From NCBI GenBank assembly GCA_051984675.1, contig JBPYFK010000035.1:20944-84943 (forward strand): a stretch of DNA of 64,000 bases. The letters are read 5' to 3'. The DNA is from JBPYFK01 sp051984675. GTDB lineage: Bacteria > Actinomycetota > Actinomycetes > Mycobacteriales > Pseudonocardiaceae. The notes beneath the pieces are model-generated. The model searched no databases, was not told the DNA's origin, and saw nothing but the letters and a program-made list of their open reading frames with translations. Positions 42,215-50,867 of this stretch are shown here, piece by piece. Numbering within the stretch: the first letter of the stretch is position 1; each line of letters opens with the position of its first letter. The position numbers and the translations under genes are program-made.

Positions 42215-42300
42215 TAACGAAAGTCTTGCGTAGCGCAGGAGCAAGTCATTCGAATGAGGCAACCACGAGCGTCCAGGGGTGCTGGCGGGGAGGTGTCGCC

Positions 42301-43131
42301 GTGGCGGATTACGTGTTCGATTCGGCTGAAAACGTTCTCAGCGAACACCTGTTCAACATCGAGCAGGCTCTCGACCCCGTGTCCCTCGCGCGGTTACACG
42401 AGCGCGGGGTGGGGTCCGGCTGGAAGTGTCTGGAGATCGGCGGCGGGGCCGGCTCGGTCGCCCGCTGGCTGTCCGAGCGGGTCGGCAAGCACGGCCGGGT
42501 GGTGGTCTGGGACACCGACACACGCTGGCTGACCTGGTTGGAAGGGTGCGGAAACGTCCTGGTGCAGCGGCGCGACGTGGTGTCCGACCCGCTGCCGGAG
42601 GCGGAGTACGACCTGATCCACGCGCGGCTCGTGCTCATCCTGTTGCCGGAACGGCGGAAGGTGCTCGGGCAGCTGGTGCGTGCGCTCAAGCCAGGAGGAG
42701 TGCTGGTGCTGGAGGACTTCGACGTCAGCGGCACCCAAGCCCTCACTGCCCCGTCCGCCGAGGATGCCGAGGTGTTCGATCGGACGCTGGGCGCCTTCCT
42801 CCGCGCGTTGGAAGCCTCCGGTGTGGATACCCAGTGGGGCCGTCACGCGTACGCCGAGCTGCGGGCCGCCGGCCTGGTCGACGTCACGCTGACCGGGTTT
42901 GTCACGGACTGGCAGGGAGGATCCGCGGGTTCCCAGCTGTTGCGGATCAACTTCACCCAACTGAAGACGAAGGTCTTGAACTCGGGTGGGGTCACTGAGG
43001 AGGAGTTCCAGCGGGCCTGCGCACTTCTGGATGACGAGCGCTTCGCCACGCGCTCTTTCGTCGTGGTCGCGAACTCCGGCCTGCGGCCCGAGAAAGCGGT
43101 CGGACCGGTTGTCAGACCGGGCAGATCGTGA
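42301..43131 (+). CDS. class I SAM-dependent methyltransferase
   Basis: 276-residue methyltransferase. The SAM-binding motif I is CLEIGGGAGSVARWL, followed by VVVWDTDTRWL (acidic motif II), VLVQRRDVVSDPLPEAEYDLIHARLVLILLPERR and the post-motif ALKPGGVLVLEDFDV. The type resembles small-molecule (natural product) methyltransferases, but no biosynthetic neighbours are present. It begins at a GTG with GGGGAGG upstream and overlaps the convergent degV gene by 20 bp. Confidence 0.88.
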   Translation: MADYVFDSAENVLSEHLFNIEQALDPVSLARLHERGVGSGWKCLEIGGGAGSVARWLSERVGKHGRVVVWDTDTRWLTWLEGCGNVLVQRRDVVSDPLPEAEYDLIHARLVLILLPERRKVLGQLVRALKPGGVLVLEDFDVSGTQALTAPSAEDAEVFDRTLGAFLRALEASGVDTQWGRHAYAELRAAGLVDVTLTGFVTDWQGGSAGSQLLRINFTQLKTKVLNSGGVTEEEFQRACALLDDERFATRSFVVVANSGLRPEKAVGPVVRPGRS

Positions 43132-43954
43132 TGGCCAGCGCTCCTGGGCCGACGTTGGAGCCGATGGCAGCACTCACCTGGGAGAGCACGAACTCGCGCC
43201 CTCGCGGCAGCTTTCCGCGTAGCCGGCCGAGGAGCTCGGTCGCCTCGTTCGGGGCCGCGAAGTGCTCGACGGCGACGTCGACGGGCTGGTCGCCGGCCAG
43301 CTCGACGGCCTGCTCGACCAGCTTGTTGACCGCGCGTTCCGATCCCACGACCTTGCCGATGGGCTCCACCTGGCCGCTTTTCACCGTCAGCAACGGCTTC
43401 ACGTGCAACCTGGAACCCATGAGCTTCGCCGCCGAACCGATATGCCCCGCGCGATGCAGGTATTCCAGCGTGTCAACGTAGATCAGCACGCGGGCGGCCT
43501 TGGCGCGTTTCTGCGCCGCGGCGTAGACCTGTGCGGGAGTAGCTCCGCCAGCAGCCGACTGCGCTGCGGACAGTGCCGCGAATCCCAGGGACATCCCGGA
43601 TGACTGACTGTCCACAATGTGCACCGGGATGCGGATGTGGGTCGCGGCGCCCAGCGCGGCTTCGGTGGCCGGCGAGAGCTGGGAGGACAGGTGCAGCGAC
43701 ACGATGGCTTCCGCGCCGTTGGCCCATGCGCTCTGGTATGTCCAGAACAACGCCTCGGGCACGGGCGCCTGCGTGCTGATCGGAACCTTCGCGGCCATCG
43801 CCTTGAGGAGTCGATCCGTGGGAACGTACGACTCGTCGATGACCTTCTCGCCAATCCTGAGCCGCATGTTCACCACGGAGATCCGCCACCCGGCGGCAAG
43901 AGCGGGAGGCAGGGATGCGGTCGAGTCAGTGACGACTGCTACGCGCTGAACCAC
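43112..43954 (-). CDS. DegV family fatty-acid-binding protein
   Basis: 280 residues. The N-terminal VAVVTDSTASLPPALAAGWRISVVNMRLRIG and the lipid-site region PISTQAPVPEALFWTYQSAW, then SLHLSSQLSPATEAALGAA and VHIVDSQSSGMSLGFAALSAA, are diagnostic of DegV. These proteins bind long-chain fatty acids, in some bacteria to hand them to a FakA kinase, which is not in the window. 3' end overlaps the methyltransferase gene. Confidence 0.9.
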   Translation of the reverse strand: MVQRVAVVTDSTASLPPALAAGWRISVVNMRLRIGEKVIDESYVPTDRLLKAMAAKVPISTQAPVPEALFWTYQSAWANGAEAIVSLHLSSQLSPATEAALGAATHIRIPVHIVDSQSSGMSLGFAALSAAQSAAGGATPAQVYAAAQKRAKAARVLIYVDTLEYLHRAGHIGSAAKLMGSRLHVKPLLTVKSGQVEPIGKVVGSERAVNKLVEQAVELAGDQPVDVAVEHFAAPNEATELLGRLRGKLPRGREFVLSQVSAAIGSNVGPGALAITICPV

Positions 43955-44188
43955 GGGAGGGAGCCTAACTCAGACGCGGTACCGGATTTCACCGTTTGTG
44001 GCTACTTCGGAGTAGTCCACTGTGGTTCAACCACGCGCTACCGGCTGTTCGCTCTCGCCGCTGCGTCTCGCTCGTTTCGGAACTGGTGCGTCCACGATGG
44101 ACGCACCGTCTGATCAGCGACGTTGCTGCTCGGGTGCCGGCGCCGCCGCGGTCACGTGTGATCCCCAGAACAGCGGATGGCCTCCGCT

Positions 44189-44216
44189 TGACACTTAGTT
44201 CTACAGTTATAACTGT
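44189..44216 (+). promoter_or_regulatory. promoter with MarR-type palindromic operator
   Basis: TTGACA (44189-44194) is followed by the perfect 14-bp palindrome ACAGTTATAACTGT (44203-44216), which covers the expected -10 region. It lies 31 bp upstream of the MFS start; the downstream MarR gene is the obvious ligand-responsive repressor. The rest of the gap 43955-44188 shows nothing else convincing. Confidence 0.75.
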
Positions 44217-44246
44217 TATAGACCTACAAGAAACAGGGGGTCTGGA

Positions 44247-45731
44247 GTGCCGGAACTCGGCCGCCGCCGGCGAGTGCTCGTACTGGTGATCTGCTGCATG
44301 AGCCTGCTCATCGTGGGGCTCGACAACACGATCGTGAACGTCGCGCTCCCGTCGATCCAGCGTGAGCTGCACGCGTCGGTCTCCGGGCTGCAGTGGACGA
44401 TCGACGCCTACACGCTCGTGCTCGCGAGCCTGCTGATGCTCGCCGGTTCGACCGGGGACCGGATCGGCCGGCGCCGGACCTTCCAGGCCGGGCTGGTCCT
44501 GTTCACCCTCGGGTCGCTGCTGTGCAGCGTCGCACCCAACGTCGGGTTCCTGGTCGCCTTCCGCATGCTGCAGGCGGTCGGCGGCTCGATGCTCAACCCG
44601 GTGGCGATGTCGATCATCACGAACACGTTCACCGACCCGAGGGAACGTGCTCGGGCGATCGGTGTCTGGGGCGGCACGGTCGGCATCAGCATGGCTGCTG
44701 GGCCGATCGTGGGTGGGCTGCTGGTCGACTCGGTGGGCTGGCGGTCGATCTTCTGGATCAACATCCCGGTCGGCCTGGCCGCGCTGGTGCTCACGGCGCT
44801 GTTCGTCCCCGAATCCAGGGCGGAGCGCCCACGGCGAGTCGACCCGGTGGGCCAGACGCTGGTGATCGTCGCCCTCGCCGCCCTGACCTACGCCATCATC
44901 GAGGGGCCGGGCAAGCACTGGGGGCCGGCGATCCTCGGACTGTTCGGGCTGTCCGCCGCCGCCGTCGTGGGTCTGCTCTGGTACGAGCCGCGCCGTGACG
45001 ATCCCCTGCTCAACCTGGGCTTCTTCCGCAGCGCGCCGTTTTCCGGCGCGACCCTGCTCGCGGTGAGCGGGTTCGCCGCGCTGGGCGGCTTCCTGTTCCT
45101 CAACACGCTGTACCTGCAGGACGTGCGTGGCTTCTCGCCGCTGGACGCGGGGCTGCGCACGCTACCGATGGCGGTGATGACGCTGCTGTTCGCACCGCTG
45201 GCCGGTCGGATCGTGGGCAGTCGCGGACCGCGCCTGCCGCTGGTCGTGGCGGGTGTCGCGATGACCGCCAGCGGGATCTTGCTGACCGGGCTGACCCGCG
45301 ACACCTCGATCGGCTGGTTGCTGGTCACCTACGTGGTCTTCGGTCTCGGGTTCGGGATGCTCAACGCGCCCATCACCAACACGGCCGTCTCGGGCATGCC
45401 GCGGTCCCAGGCCGGCGTCGCCGCGGCGGTCGCCTCGACCAGTCGGCAGGTCGGCCAGTCACTCGGCGTGGCCGTCGTCGGTTCGGTCGTGACCTCCCAC
45501 CTGACCGGACCGCTGGCGACGAGCTTCGCACCCGCCAGCCATGCCGGCTGGTGGATCATCACCGGGTGCGGTGCCGCCGTCCTGATCATCGGTATCCTGA
45601 CGAGTGGTCGTTGGGCGCAGGCCACGGCTGAGCGCACGGCCGCCCGCCTCTCGGGGCCGCCACCGGCGGATTCCCGTTCAGCTACAGAACCCGGTCAGCG
45701 CAGCCATGAACGCTCCACATCCCGACACTGA
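44247..45731 (+). CDS. DHA2-family MFS multidrug exporter
   Basis: 494-residue 14-helix transporter of the EmrB/QacA type: LLIVGLDNTIVNVALPSIQRELHAS in helix 1, DRIGRRRTFQAGLVLFT loop, PVAMSIITNTFTDPRERARAIGVWGGTVGISMAAGPIVGG motif C. Starts at a GTG at 44247. It overlaps the MarR gene by 26 bp, so pump and repressor are one autoregulated unit. Substrate unknown. Confidence 0.92.
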   Translation: MPELGRRRRVLVLVICCMSLLIVGLDNTIVNVALPSIQRELHASVSGLQWTIDAYTLVLASLLMLAGSTGDRIGRRRTFQAGLVLFTLGSLLCSVAPNVGFLVAFRMLQAVGGSMLNPVAMSIITNTFTDPRERARAIGVWGGTVGISMAAGPIVGGLLVDSVGWRSIFWINIPVGLAALVLTALFVPESRAERPRRVDPVGQTLVIVALAALTYAIIEGPGKHWGPAILGLFGLSAAAVVGLLWYEPRRDDPLLNLGFFRSAPFSGATLLAVSGFAALGGFLFLNTLYLQDVRGFSPLDAGLRTLPMAVMTLLFAPLAGRIVGSRGPRLPLVVAGVAMTASGILLTGLTRDTSIGWLLVTYVVFGLGFGMLNAPITNTAVSGMPRSQAGVAAAVASTSRQVGQSLGVAVVGSVVTSHLTGPLATSFAPASHAGWWIITGCGAAVLIIGILTSGRWAQATAERTAARLSGPPPADSRSATEPGQRSHERSTSRH

Positions 45732-46152
45732 CGCCGCTGCCCGTGCCTGGCAGGGAATGCGTGCGCTGGTGCTTGAGCAGCACGACCGCCGCAAGGACGT
45801 CTGTGACGCGCTGGACATGAGCTTCATCAGGGTGAAGGCGCTGCGCGCGATCGTGGCCGAGGCACTGACCATGCGGGAGCTCACGTCCCGGCTGTCCACG
45901 GACTCGCCGTACACCACGCTCGTCGTCGATGACCTGGAGCGACGGGGACTGGTGACGCGCAGCGTCCATCCCGACGACCGGCGGTCGAAGATCGTGACGG
46001 CCACCCCGGCGGGGGTGCGCGCCGCGGAGATCGCCACGCGGATTCTCAACGAACCTCCGCCGACGGTCCTGGAACTCGACCCGGAGGACCTGGCGGCACT
46101 CGACCGCATCGTCGCCACCCTGACGGCAGGCAAGCCCAGCGCGGCGCGCTGA
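45706..46152 (+). CDS. MarR family transcriptional regulator
   Basis: 148-residue winged-helix regulator: SFIRVKALRAIVAEALTMRELTSRLSTDSPYTTLVVDDLERRGLV (HTH and recognition helix) followed by the wing HPDDRRSKIVTATPAGV. Expected to bind the ACAGTTATAACTGT palindrome upstream of the co-transcribed exporter and to release it on binding a substrate of the pump. Confidence 0.9.
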   Translation: MNAPHPDTDAAARAWQGMRALVLEQHDRRKDVCDALDMSFIRVKALRAIVAEALTMRELTSRLSTDSPYTTLVVDDLERRGLVTRSVHPDDRRSKIVTATPAGVRAAEIATRILNEPPPTVLELDPEDLAALDRIVATLTAGKPSAAR

Positions 46153-46252
46153 CGCGCTGAAATGCGCACCGGTCGCCGCCGGGTGAGCATGGTCCACAAC
46201 GGTTCGTCCGTATTGGTTCGGCGGCAGGTGCAGCAGGGAGAGGCGAGGCGGT

Positions 46253-46573
46253 ATGCCGAAGTATCTCTGGCAGGTCAGCTACAGCACGCAAGGGGCAGCC
46301 GGGCTGCTGTCCGAAGGCGGGTCCGGCCGCCGTGAGGCCATCCGCGCCATGGTGGAGAGCGTGGGCGGGCGGGTGGAAGCCTGCTACTTCGCCTTCGGTG
46401 GCGCGGACCTCTACGTCATCGGCGAGGTGCCGAGCGAGGCGGCAGCGGCCTCGCTGAGCATCCGCACGGCGGCCTCCGGTGCGGCTCGCTCACACACCAT
46501 CTCGCTGCTCACGGCCGAGCAGATCGACGAAGCCGCGCGTCTGGAAGCCGAATACCGCCCGCCGGGCACGTGA
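46253..46573 (+). CDS. GYD domain-containing protein
   Basis: 106-residue alpha-beta protein of the GYD family (YLWQVSYSTQGAAGLLSEGGSGRREAI, GGRVEACYFAFGGADLYVIGEVPSEAAAA). The conserved G-x-D in FGGADLYV is present. Function of the family is unknown. The gene stands alone, with AGGCGGT just before its ATG. Confidence 0.88.
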   Translation: MPKYLWQVSYSTQGAAGLLSEGGSGRREAIRAMVESVGGRVEACYFAFGGADLYVIGEVPSEAAAASLSIRTAASGAARSHTISLLTAEQIDEAARLEAEYRPPGT

Positions 46574-46580
46574 GGACCTT

Positions 46581-46631
46581 TCTCATCCGCCACCGTGTTT
46601 CATCCACCACCGCGTTTCATCCGCCACCGGG
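46581..46631. repeat. three 17-bp tandem units over the stop codon of the CGNR gene
   Basis: TCTCATCCGCCACCGTG (46581), TTTCATCCACCACCGCG (46598) and TTTCATCCGCCACCGGG (46615) in tandem; the minus-strand stop (46617-46619) lies in the third unit. Confidence 0.85.
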
Positions 46632-47171
46632 TCGCGAGCCCGCTTGGCGGGCGCGGTAGGTGCGCATCTTATGCCGTGCCCCGCAGATGTCCATGCTGCA
46701 CCACGTGCTGTTTTTCGCTGGTGAGCGATCGTAGAAGACCCATCGGCAGTCGGCGGCTCGGCAGGGTTTCAGGCGAGCGGTCTCGCCCCGGGTGTCGGCG
46801 AGGAACAGGTCCGCGAGTAACCCCCCGAGTAGGGCATCGATGCCACCCGTTGCGCGCGGGGTGAGCGCGGGTCGCCCAGCTGCGCTCCACCCGGGACTCG
46901 CCAGCGTCTCTCGGGCGAGGTCGTTGAGGACGTCGGAGGTCTCCGCCTGCCCGCCGAGGTGTGCCCGGATGGCTTCCCGCGCGTGCACGATGCGGTCGAG
47001 TTGCTGCTGGTCGAGGTTGAGAGCCTCGGCCGCCAGCCCGTGGTCGCGCAGCCACGCCTCAGCGCCGGCGGGATCGCCGAGGGAGTCCTCCGCGTAGAGG
47101 AACCGCGCCGAGTTGCAGAACTCCTGGAGCCGCTTGAGCTCGCCGGGAGCGTCGGATCGGGAAAAGCTCAT
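46617..47171 (-). CDS. CGNR zinc-finger protein (ABATE domain, putative regulator)
   Basis: 184 residues. An N-terminal ABATE-type region (LKRLQEFCNSARFLYAEDSL, HGLAAEALNLDQQQLDRIVHAREAIRAHL) is followed by the C-terminal CGNR zinc finger: KPCRAADCRWVFYDRSPAKNSTWCSMDICGARHKMRTYRAR; the CGNR tetrad reads CGAR here. These proteins are predicted stress-linked DNA-binding regulators. Divergent from an alpha/beta hydrolase across an 88-bp region with four GTTAC half-sites. Confidence 0.9.
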   Translation of the reverse strand: MSFSRSDAPGELKRLQEFCNSARFLYAEDSLGDPAGAEAWLRDHGLAAEALNLDQQQLDRIVHAREAIRAHLGGQAETSDVLNDLARETLASPGWSAAGRPALTPRATGGIDALLGGLLADLFLADTRGETARLKPCRAADCRWVFYDRSPAKNSTWCSMDICGARHKMRTYRARQAGSRPGGG

Positions 47172-47178
47172 TCACCTC

Positions 47179-47247
47179 AGGTTACTGCCTAGGTCTTGAA
47201 TGCAGTAACGAATCCCCGTTACTGTCTTGTTCTCGTAGACGGTAACG
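47179..47247. promoter_or_regulatory. GTTACTG/CAGTAAC half-site cluster between divergent genes
   Basis: A perfect dyad CAGTAACG (47203-47210), AATCCC, CGTTACTG (47217-47224), flanked by further half-sites GTTACTG (47181-47187) and GGTAACGAC (47241-47249). Likely operator for the CGNR regulator and the divergent hydrolase. Confidence 0.65.
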
Positions 47248-47259
47248 ACAGGAGCGGAC

Positions 47260-48087
47260 ATGGCTGACTGGGTGCTTCCAGAGGAGTTCGAGACGCCGGG
47301 CGGGGTGGTGCGGTGGGCGCGGTGGGGCAGCGGAACGCCGGTCGTTCTGCTGCACGGCACGCCGTTCTCCTCGGTGGTCTGGCGGGACGTCGCTCGTGCG
47401 CTGGCGCATCGCCACGAGGTCTACGTCTGGGACATGCTCGGGTACGGGCAGTCCGACATGCATGACGGGCAGGATGTCTCGCTGGGCGCGCAGCACCAGG
47501 TCTTTGCCGCGCTGCTCGATCACTGGGGTCTTGTGTCGCCCGACGTGGTCGCGCATGACTTCGGAGGTGCGGTGGCTTTACGCGCGGCGCTGCTGTCTGG
47601 CCGGCGCTATGCACGACTGGCGCTGATGGATGCCGTCGCGCTCGGACCTTGGGGGAGTCCGTTCTTCCGGCTCGCTCGGAAGTATGAGCCGGCGTTCGCC
47701 GGAATTCCCGGCTACATGCACGAAGCGATGGTGCGCAGCTACATCGCGACAGCCAGCCATGGCGGCCTTTCCGCCTCCATGGCCGACGAACTGGCGCATC
47801 CTTGGCTGGGGACGGTCGGGCAACCCGCGTTCTACCGCCAGATAGCCCAAGCAGACCAGCGATTCACCGACGAGATCGAGTCCCGGTACGGCGAGCTGGA
47901 CTGTCCGGTACTGGTCGGGTGGGGCCGGCAGGACACCTGGCTGTCGCCGGACCATGGTCGGCGATTGGCGGACGCCCTACCGGACGCGGACCTTCGCTGG
48001 TTCGAGGACGCCGGTCACCTGGTCCAGATCGACGCGCCGGCGCAGGTTGCCAGCGCCCTTCACGAGTTCCTCCGCCCTGATCAGTAG
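47260..48087 (+). CDS. alpha/beta hydrolase with Asp nucleophile (epoxide hydrolase/haloalkane dehalogenase-like)
   Basis: 275 residues. HGTPFSSVVWRDV carries the oxyanion region. The nucleophile elbow reads VVAHDFGGAVAL, i.e. Asp instead of Ser, as in haloalkane dehalogenases and epoxide hydrolases; the catalytic His is in DAGHLVQIDAP and a VLVGWGRQDTWL segment carries the acid. Whether the reaction is dehalogenation or hydrolysis cannot be decided. Divergent from the CGNR regulator, probably its target. Confidence 0.87.
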   Translation: MADWVLPEEFETPGGVVRWARWGSGTPVVLLHGTPFSSVVWRDVARALAHRHEVYVWDMLGYGQSDMHDGQDVSLGAQHQVFAALLDHWGLVSPDVVAHDFGGAVALRAALLSGRRYARLALMDAVALGPWGSPFFRLARKYEPAFAGIPGYMHEAMVRSYIATASHGGLSASMADELAHPWLGTVGQPAFYRQIAQADQRFTDEIESRYGELDCPVLVGWGRQDTWLSPDHGRRLADALPDADLRWFEDAGHLVQIDAPAQVASALHEFLRPDQ

Positions 48088-48144
48088 TTCGAGCGTGGCG
48101 CCGTTGTGCGGGCTGCCGAAGTCGACGACAGCGCAGCTTGATCA

Positions 48145-48157
48145 GTCTACTGTGGAC
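48145..48157. repeat. dispersed palindrome copy GTCTAC-T-GTGGAC
   Basis: Near-perfect copy (one T:G pair) between the convergent hydrolase and flavin reductase genes. Confidence 0.55.
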
Positions 48158-48180
48158 AAACGAGCTGAAGGTGTCGCGGT

Positions 48181-48804
48181 TCACGGGATGAAATGGCCGG
48201 GCCAGTCGGCGTGGCGAATCCGGGAAATCTCCCGGAACTCGCCGAGCTCGCGCCACTCGTTCCTGCCCAGCCGTGCCAGCGGGCGCAACTGGTCGCTGTC
48301 CGGCAGCCCGTCCCGCATCGTCGACTCCTCGATCGCGATGTGCAGCACATGACCGAGCACGACGGTCGAGTTGCCCAGCGGAAGCGTGCTGTGCAGGCAA
48401 CATTCCAGCGAGACCGGAGACTCGGCGACCCGGGGTGGGCGGACCCGCTTGCTGGCCTGCCTGCCGATGCCCACCGCGTCGAACTCGCTGATGCTGGCGG
48501 GAAAATCGGTAGCGGTCGCGTTGATGCGTTCGAACATCGCGGAACCCGCGAAGTTCACCACGAACTCTCCGGTGGTTTCCACGTTACGCAACGTGTCCTT
48601 CCGGCCGACCGAGGTGAACTGCACGATCGGCGGCTCGGTGGAGCTGACGGTGAAGAACGAGTGCGGGGCCAGGTTGTCCACGCCATCCGCCGAGGTGGAG
48701 GAGACCCAGGCGATAGGCCGGGGCACGATGACCGAGGTGAGCAACTGGTAGGTCCGCTGGGGTTCGGTGTCCGAGGGATCGAAGTCAATGCGCACGGCGC
48801 ACAC
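48181..48804 (-). CDS. flavin reductase-like (DIM6/NTAB) protein
   Basis: 207-residue FMN-binding split-barrel protein: YQLLTSVIVPRPIAWVSSTSADGVDNLAPHSFFTVSSTEPPIVQF is the canonical start of this flavoprotein family, and the middle NVETTGEFVVNFAG supports it. Members reduce flavin for two-component monooxygenases or act as oxidoreductases; no oxygenase is adjacent. The start is probably the GTG at 48804 or one three codons later. Confidence 0.88.
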   Translation of the reverse strand: MCAVRIDFDPSDTEPQRTYQLLTSVIVPRPIAWVSSTSADGVDNLAPHSFFTVSSTEPPIVQFTSVGRKDTLRNVETTGEFVVNFAGSAMFERINATATDFPASISEFDAVGIGRQASKRVRPPRVAESPVSLECCLHSTLPLGNSTVVLGHVLHIAIEESTMRDGLPDSDQLRPLARLGRNEWRELGEFREISRIRHADWPGHFIP

Positions 48805-48930
48805 GTTCGCAAACCGGTGGTGCTGGTGCCAAGTCCGAACGGGTGTGCGCGGCTAGCGCAAGGCCCGTGCCCATGCAAGTCGGACGTTTGGCCCTATTCG
48901 GCCGGCGTGACGCCGAGTACCTATGATTGA

Positions 48931-49929
48931 ATGGAGCGTTTGCGCCGTGCCTCCGTCGTTCTCGGTGTGGTCACGGTCGTGGTCACTGTCATGACGGTGG
49001 CCGCGGAGTCGAACAGTGCTACGACGTCGCTGGCGAGCAGACCCCTTGTCGTCGGGCGGTCGTGGACGAAGCGCCCTCAGCCGCAGGTTCACGAGCAGGC
49101 GAGGCCCGCTCCACCCGGGCCAGGCGCCCTGCCACCACCGCGCCCGGAACCAGCGCGCCCACCCGATCCCGCGCTCCCGTTCGACTCGGCGCAGGAGGCG
49201 GCTCAGGTCACCCAGGCCGTGCAGGCCGTGGCGCCCGGTTCGACGCTCGGGCTGGAGGTGTTCGACCGGGACAGCGGGAACCCCGTCGTCACGGTGGCGC
49301 CGGACCGGCAGTTCTACTCCGCGTCAGTGGTCAAACTGCTCATCGCCGTGGACCGGGTCGTCGCTGCCGGCGGTGCGGCGCTTCCTGCCGATCAGCAGCA
49401 GCAGATCCACGACATGCTCGCCAACAGCGACGACGACATCGCCGACGCCCTGTGGGAGCAGGACGGCGGACCGGCGATCGTCACGAGAATGGCGGGAGAG
49501 CTCGGCCTGCCGGGAACCGTTCCGCCCGACGACCCCACCCAGTGGGGAAACACGCTGATCACCGCGCAGGACGTCGTCACCATCTACCGCTACATCACCG
49601 ATCGGCTGCCCGAACCCGGGCGCGGCCTGGTCCTCAGCGCGCTCAGCGACGTCAAACCGCAGGCGGCGGACGGATTTGATCAGGATTTCGGTATCCCGGA
49701 CGGGATTCCCGGCGTGCCGCGCGCCGTCAAGCAGGGGTGGATGAGCGGTGTGTCGGAAGACATCCTGCACACGACGGGCCTGGTCGGCCCGGACGCTCGG
49801 TACGTGATCGTGCTGCTGACCTCGCAGTCCACTGACGGATCGTGGTCAACAGCGACGCAGGCGCTCACTGGGGGCATCGCCGTGCTGGCACCGCTGATTC
49901 GCGAGTCGGCCACCGGCCACGGGCACTGA
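48931..49929 (+). CDS. secreted serine hydrolase of the class A beta-lactamase fold
   Basis: 332 residues with an N-terminal hydrophobic segment (ASVVLGVVTVVVTVMTVAA) and a Pro-rich linker (residues about 49-80), then a beta-lactamase/penicillin-binding-like domain. The catalytic tetrad is S132-VVK135 in YSASVVKLL. The second motif is SDD (166-168) instead of SDN, and the KTG triad is KQG (267-269) followed by W. No omega-loop Glu motif of true beta-lactamases is obvious. It probably acts outside the cell in cell-wall metabolism; drug hydrolysis is not implied. Confidence 0.82.
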   Translation: MERLRRASVVLGVVTVVVTVMTVAAESNSATTSLASRPLVVGRSWTKRPQPQVHEQARPAPPGPGALPPPRPEPARPPDPALPFDSAQEAAQVTQAVQAVAPGSTLGLEVFDRDSGNPVVTVAPDRQFYSASVVKLLIAVDRVVAAGGAALPADQQQQIHDMLANSDDDIADALWEQDGGPAIVTRMAGELGLPGTVPPDDPTQWGNTLITAQDVVTIYRYITDRLPEPGRGLVLSALSDVKPQAADGFDQDFGIPDGIPGVPRAVKQGWMSGVSEDILHTTGLVGPDARYVIVLLTSQSTDGSWSTATQALTGGIAVLAPLIRESATGHGH

Positions 49930-50090
49930 TCCGGTCGGCGGCGACCGTCGATGCGCTCTGTCCAGACCGGCCAGCTCCGCGTGACGTGCACCCTGCTGGG
50001 AGCGCTACGCGAAGCCGTGCGCGCTCGGCAGGAATTGCTCGTTCCCGCCGGAGCGCGCACCGCAATGCCATCACCGTCCACAAGGGACGT

Positions 50091-50732
50091 TTAGCTGCCG
50101 GGGGCCAGTGGGCCGACCGGCAACACCGTGCGCTTCCAGGTGGCGTTCGTGACGCCCGCGAACGAGCCGTACCACGCCAGGACCGCGGTGATGAGTCCGA
50201 TCCAGCCGCCGGTGTGCGCGATGCCGCTCGATCCGCTGTACTCGGCGAGCGCGAGCACGAGGAATGTCAGTGTCAGCGCGATGAACACCAGCAGCACCGA
50301 GACGTTCACCCGGAACGCGGCGACCGTCATGTAGGCCGTGAAGATACCCCAGGCCAGCAAGTACAGTGCGGTGGCTTTGTCCGCCTGCGCACCGAGGGCC
50401 GGTTCGATGAACTTGACATACCCGGCGAAGGACAGCCAGAACGCGCCGTAGGAGGAAAACGCCAATGCGCCGAACGTGTTGGCTTTGCGGAACTCCCACA
50501 TGCCGGCCAGTAACTGCCCCATGCCGCCGTAGAACAGTGCCAGTGGAAGGACGACCGCTTCCAGATTCTTCCCCATCAGCCCGGCGTTGAACACGCTGAG
50601 CACGAAGGTCGTCATCGCGAACGCGGCCAGTCCCAGCGGACCTGGGTCGGCGATCTGTGCTGTCGCACTTTCAGCGGCCCGTGAGCGTGGTGCTGGTTGC
50701 GCGGGGCTGCTCTCGTGCGTGCTGGTAGCCAT
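50091..50732 (-). CDS. acetate uptake transporter (GPR1/FUN34/YaaH, SatP-like)
   Basis: 213-residue, six-helix acetate/succinate:proton symporter. The family motif NPAPLGL appears as DPGPLGLAAFAMTTFVLSVFNAG; GGMGQLLAGMWEFRKANTFGALAFSSYGAFWLS also matches strongly. The ATG at 50732 has GAGGAGAA upstream. Divergent from a GAF-kinase/NarL two-component system that probably controls it through the palindrome at 50822. Confidence 0.92.
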   Translation of the reverse strand: MATSTHESSPAQPAPRSRAAESATAQIADPGPLGLAAFAMTTFVLSVFNAGLMGKNLEAVVLPLALFYGGMGQLLAGMWEFRKANTFGALAFSSYGAFWLSFAGYVKFIEPALGAQADKATALYLLAWGIFTAYMTVAAFRVNVSVLLVFIALTLTFLVLALAEYSGSSGIAHTGGWIGLITAVLAWYGSFAGVTNATWKRTVLPVGPLAPGS

Positions 50733-50821
50733 TTTTCTCCTCACAAGCACTCGGCAGGACAAGCACTCGGTTACACTCGACGCAGCGTTGGCGGGAGGTC
50801 AAGAAGATCGCGCATAGCTCA

Positions 50822-50839
50822 CCCCCTCAGATGAGGGGG
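50822..50839. promoter_or_regulatory. palindrome CCCCCTCA-GA-TGAGGGGG
   Basis: Perfect 8-bp arms (50822-50829, 50832-50839) in the short region between the acetate transporter and the sensor kinase; probable binding site of the NarL-type regulator encoded two genes along. Confidence 0.6.
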
Positions 50840-50867
50840 GTTGGAAACGGCTGGAAACGGGCCTAAA

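Noticed and set aside
48931..49929. A true class A beta-lactamase resistance gene
   Set aside because: SDN and KTG motifs are altered and no catalytic omega-loop Glu motif is evident.
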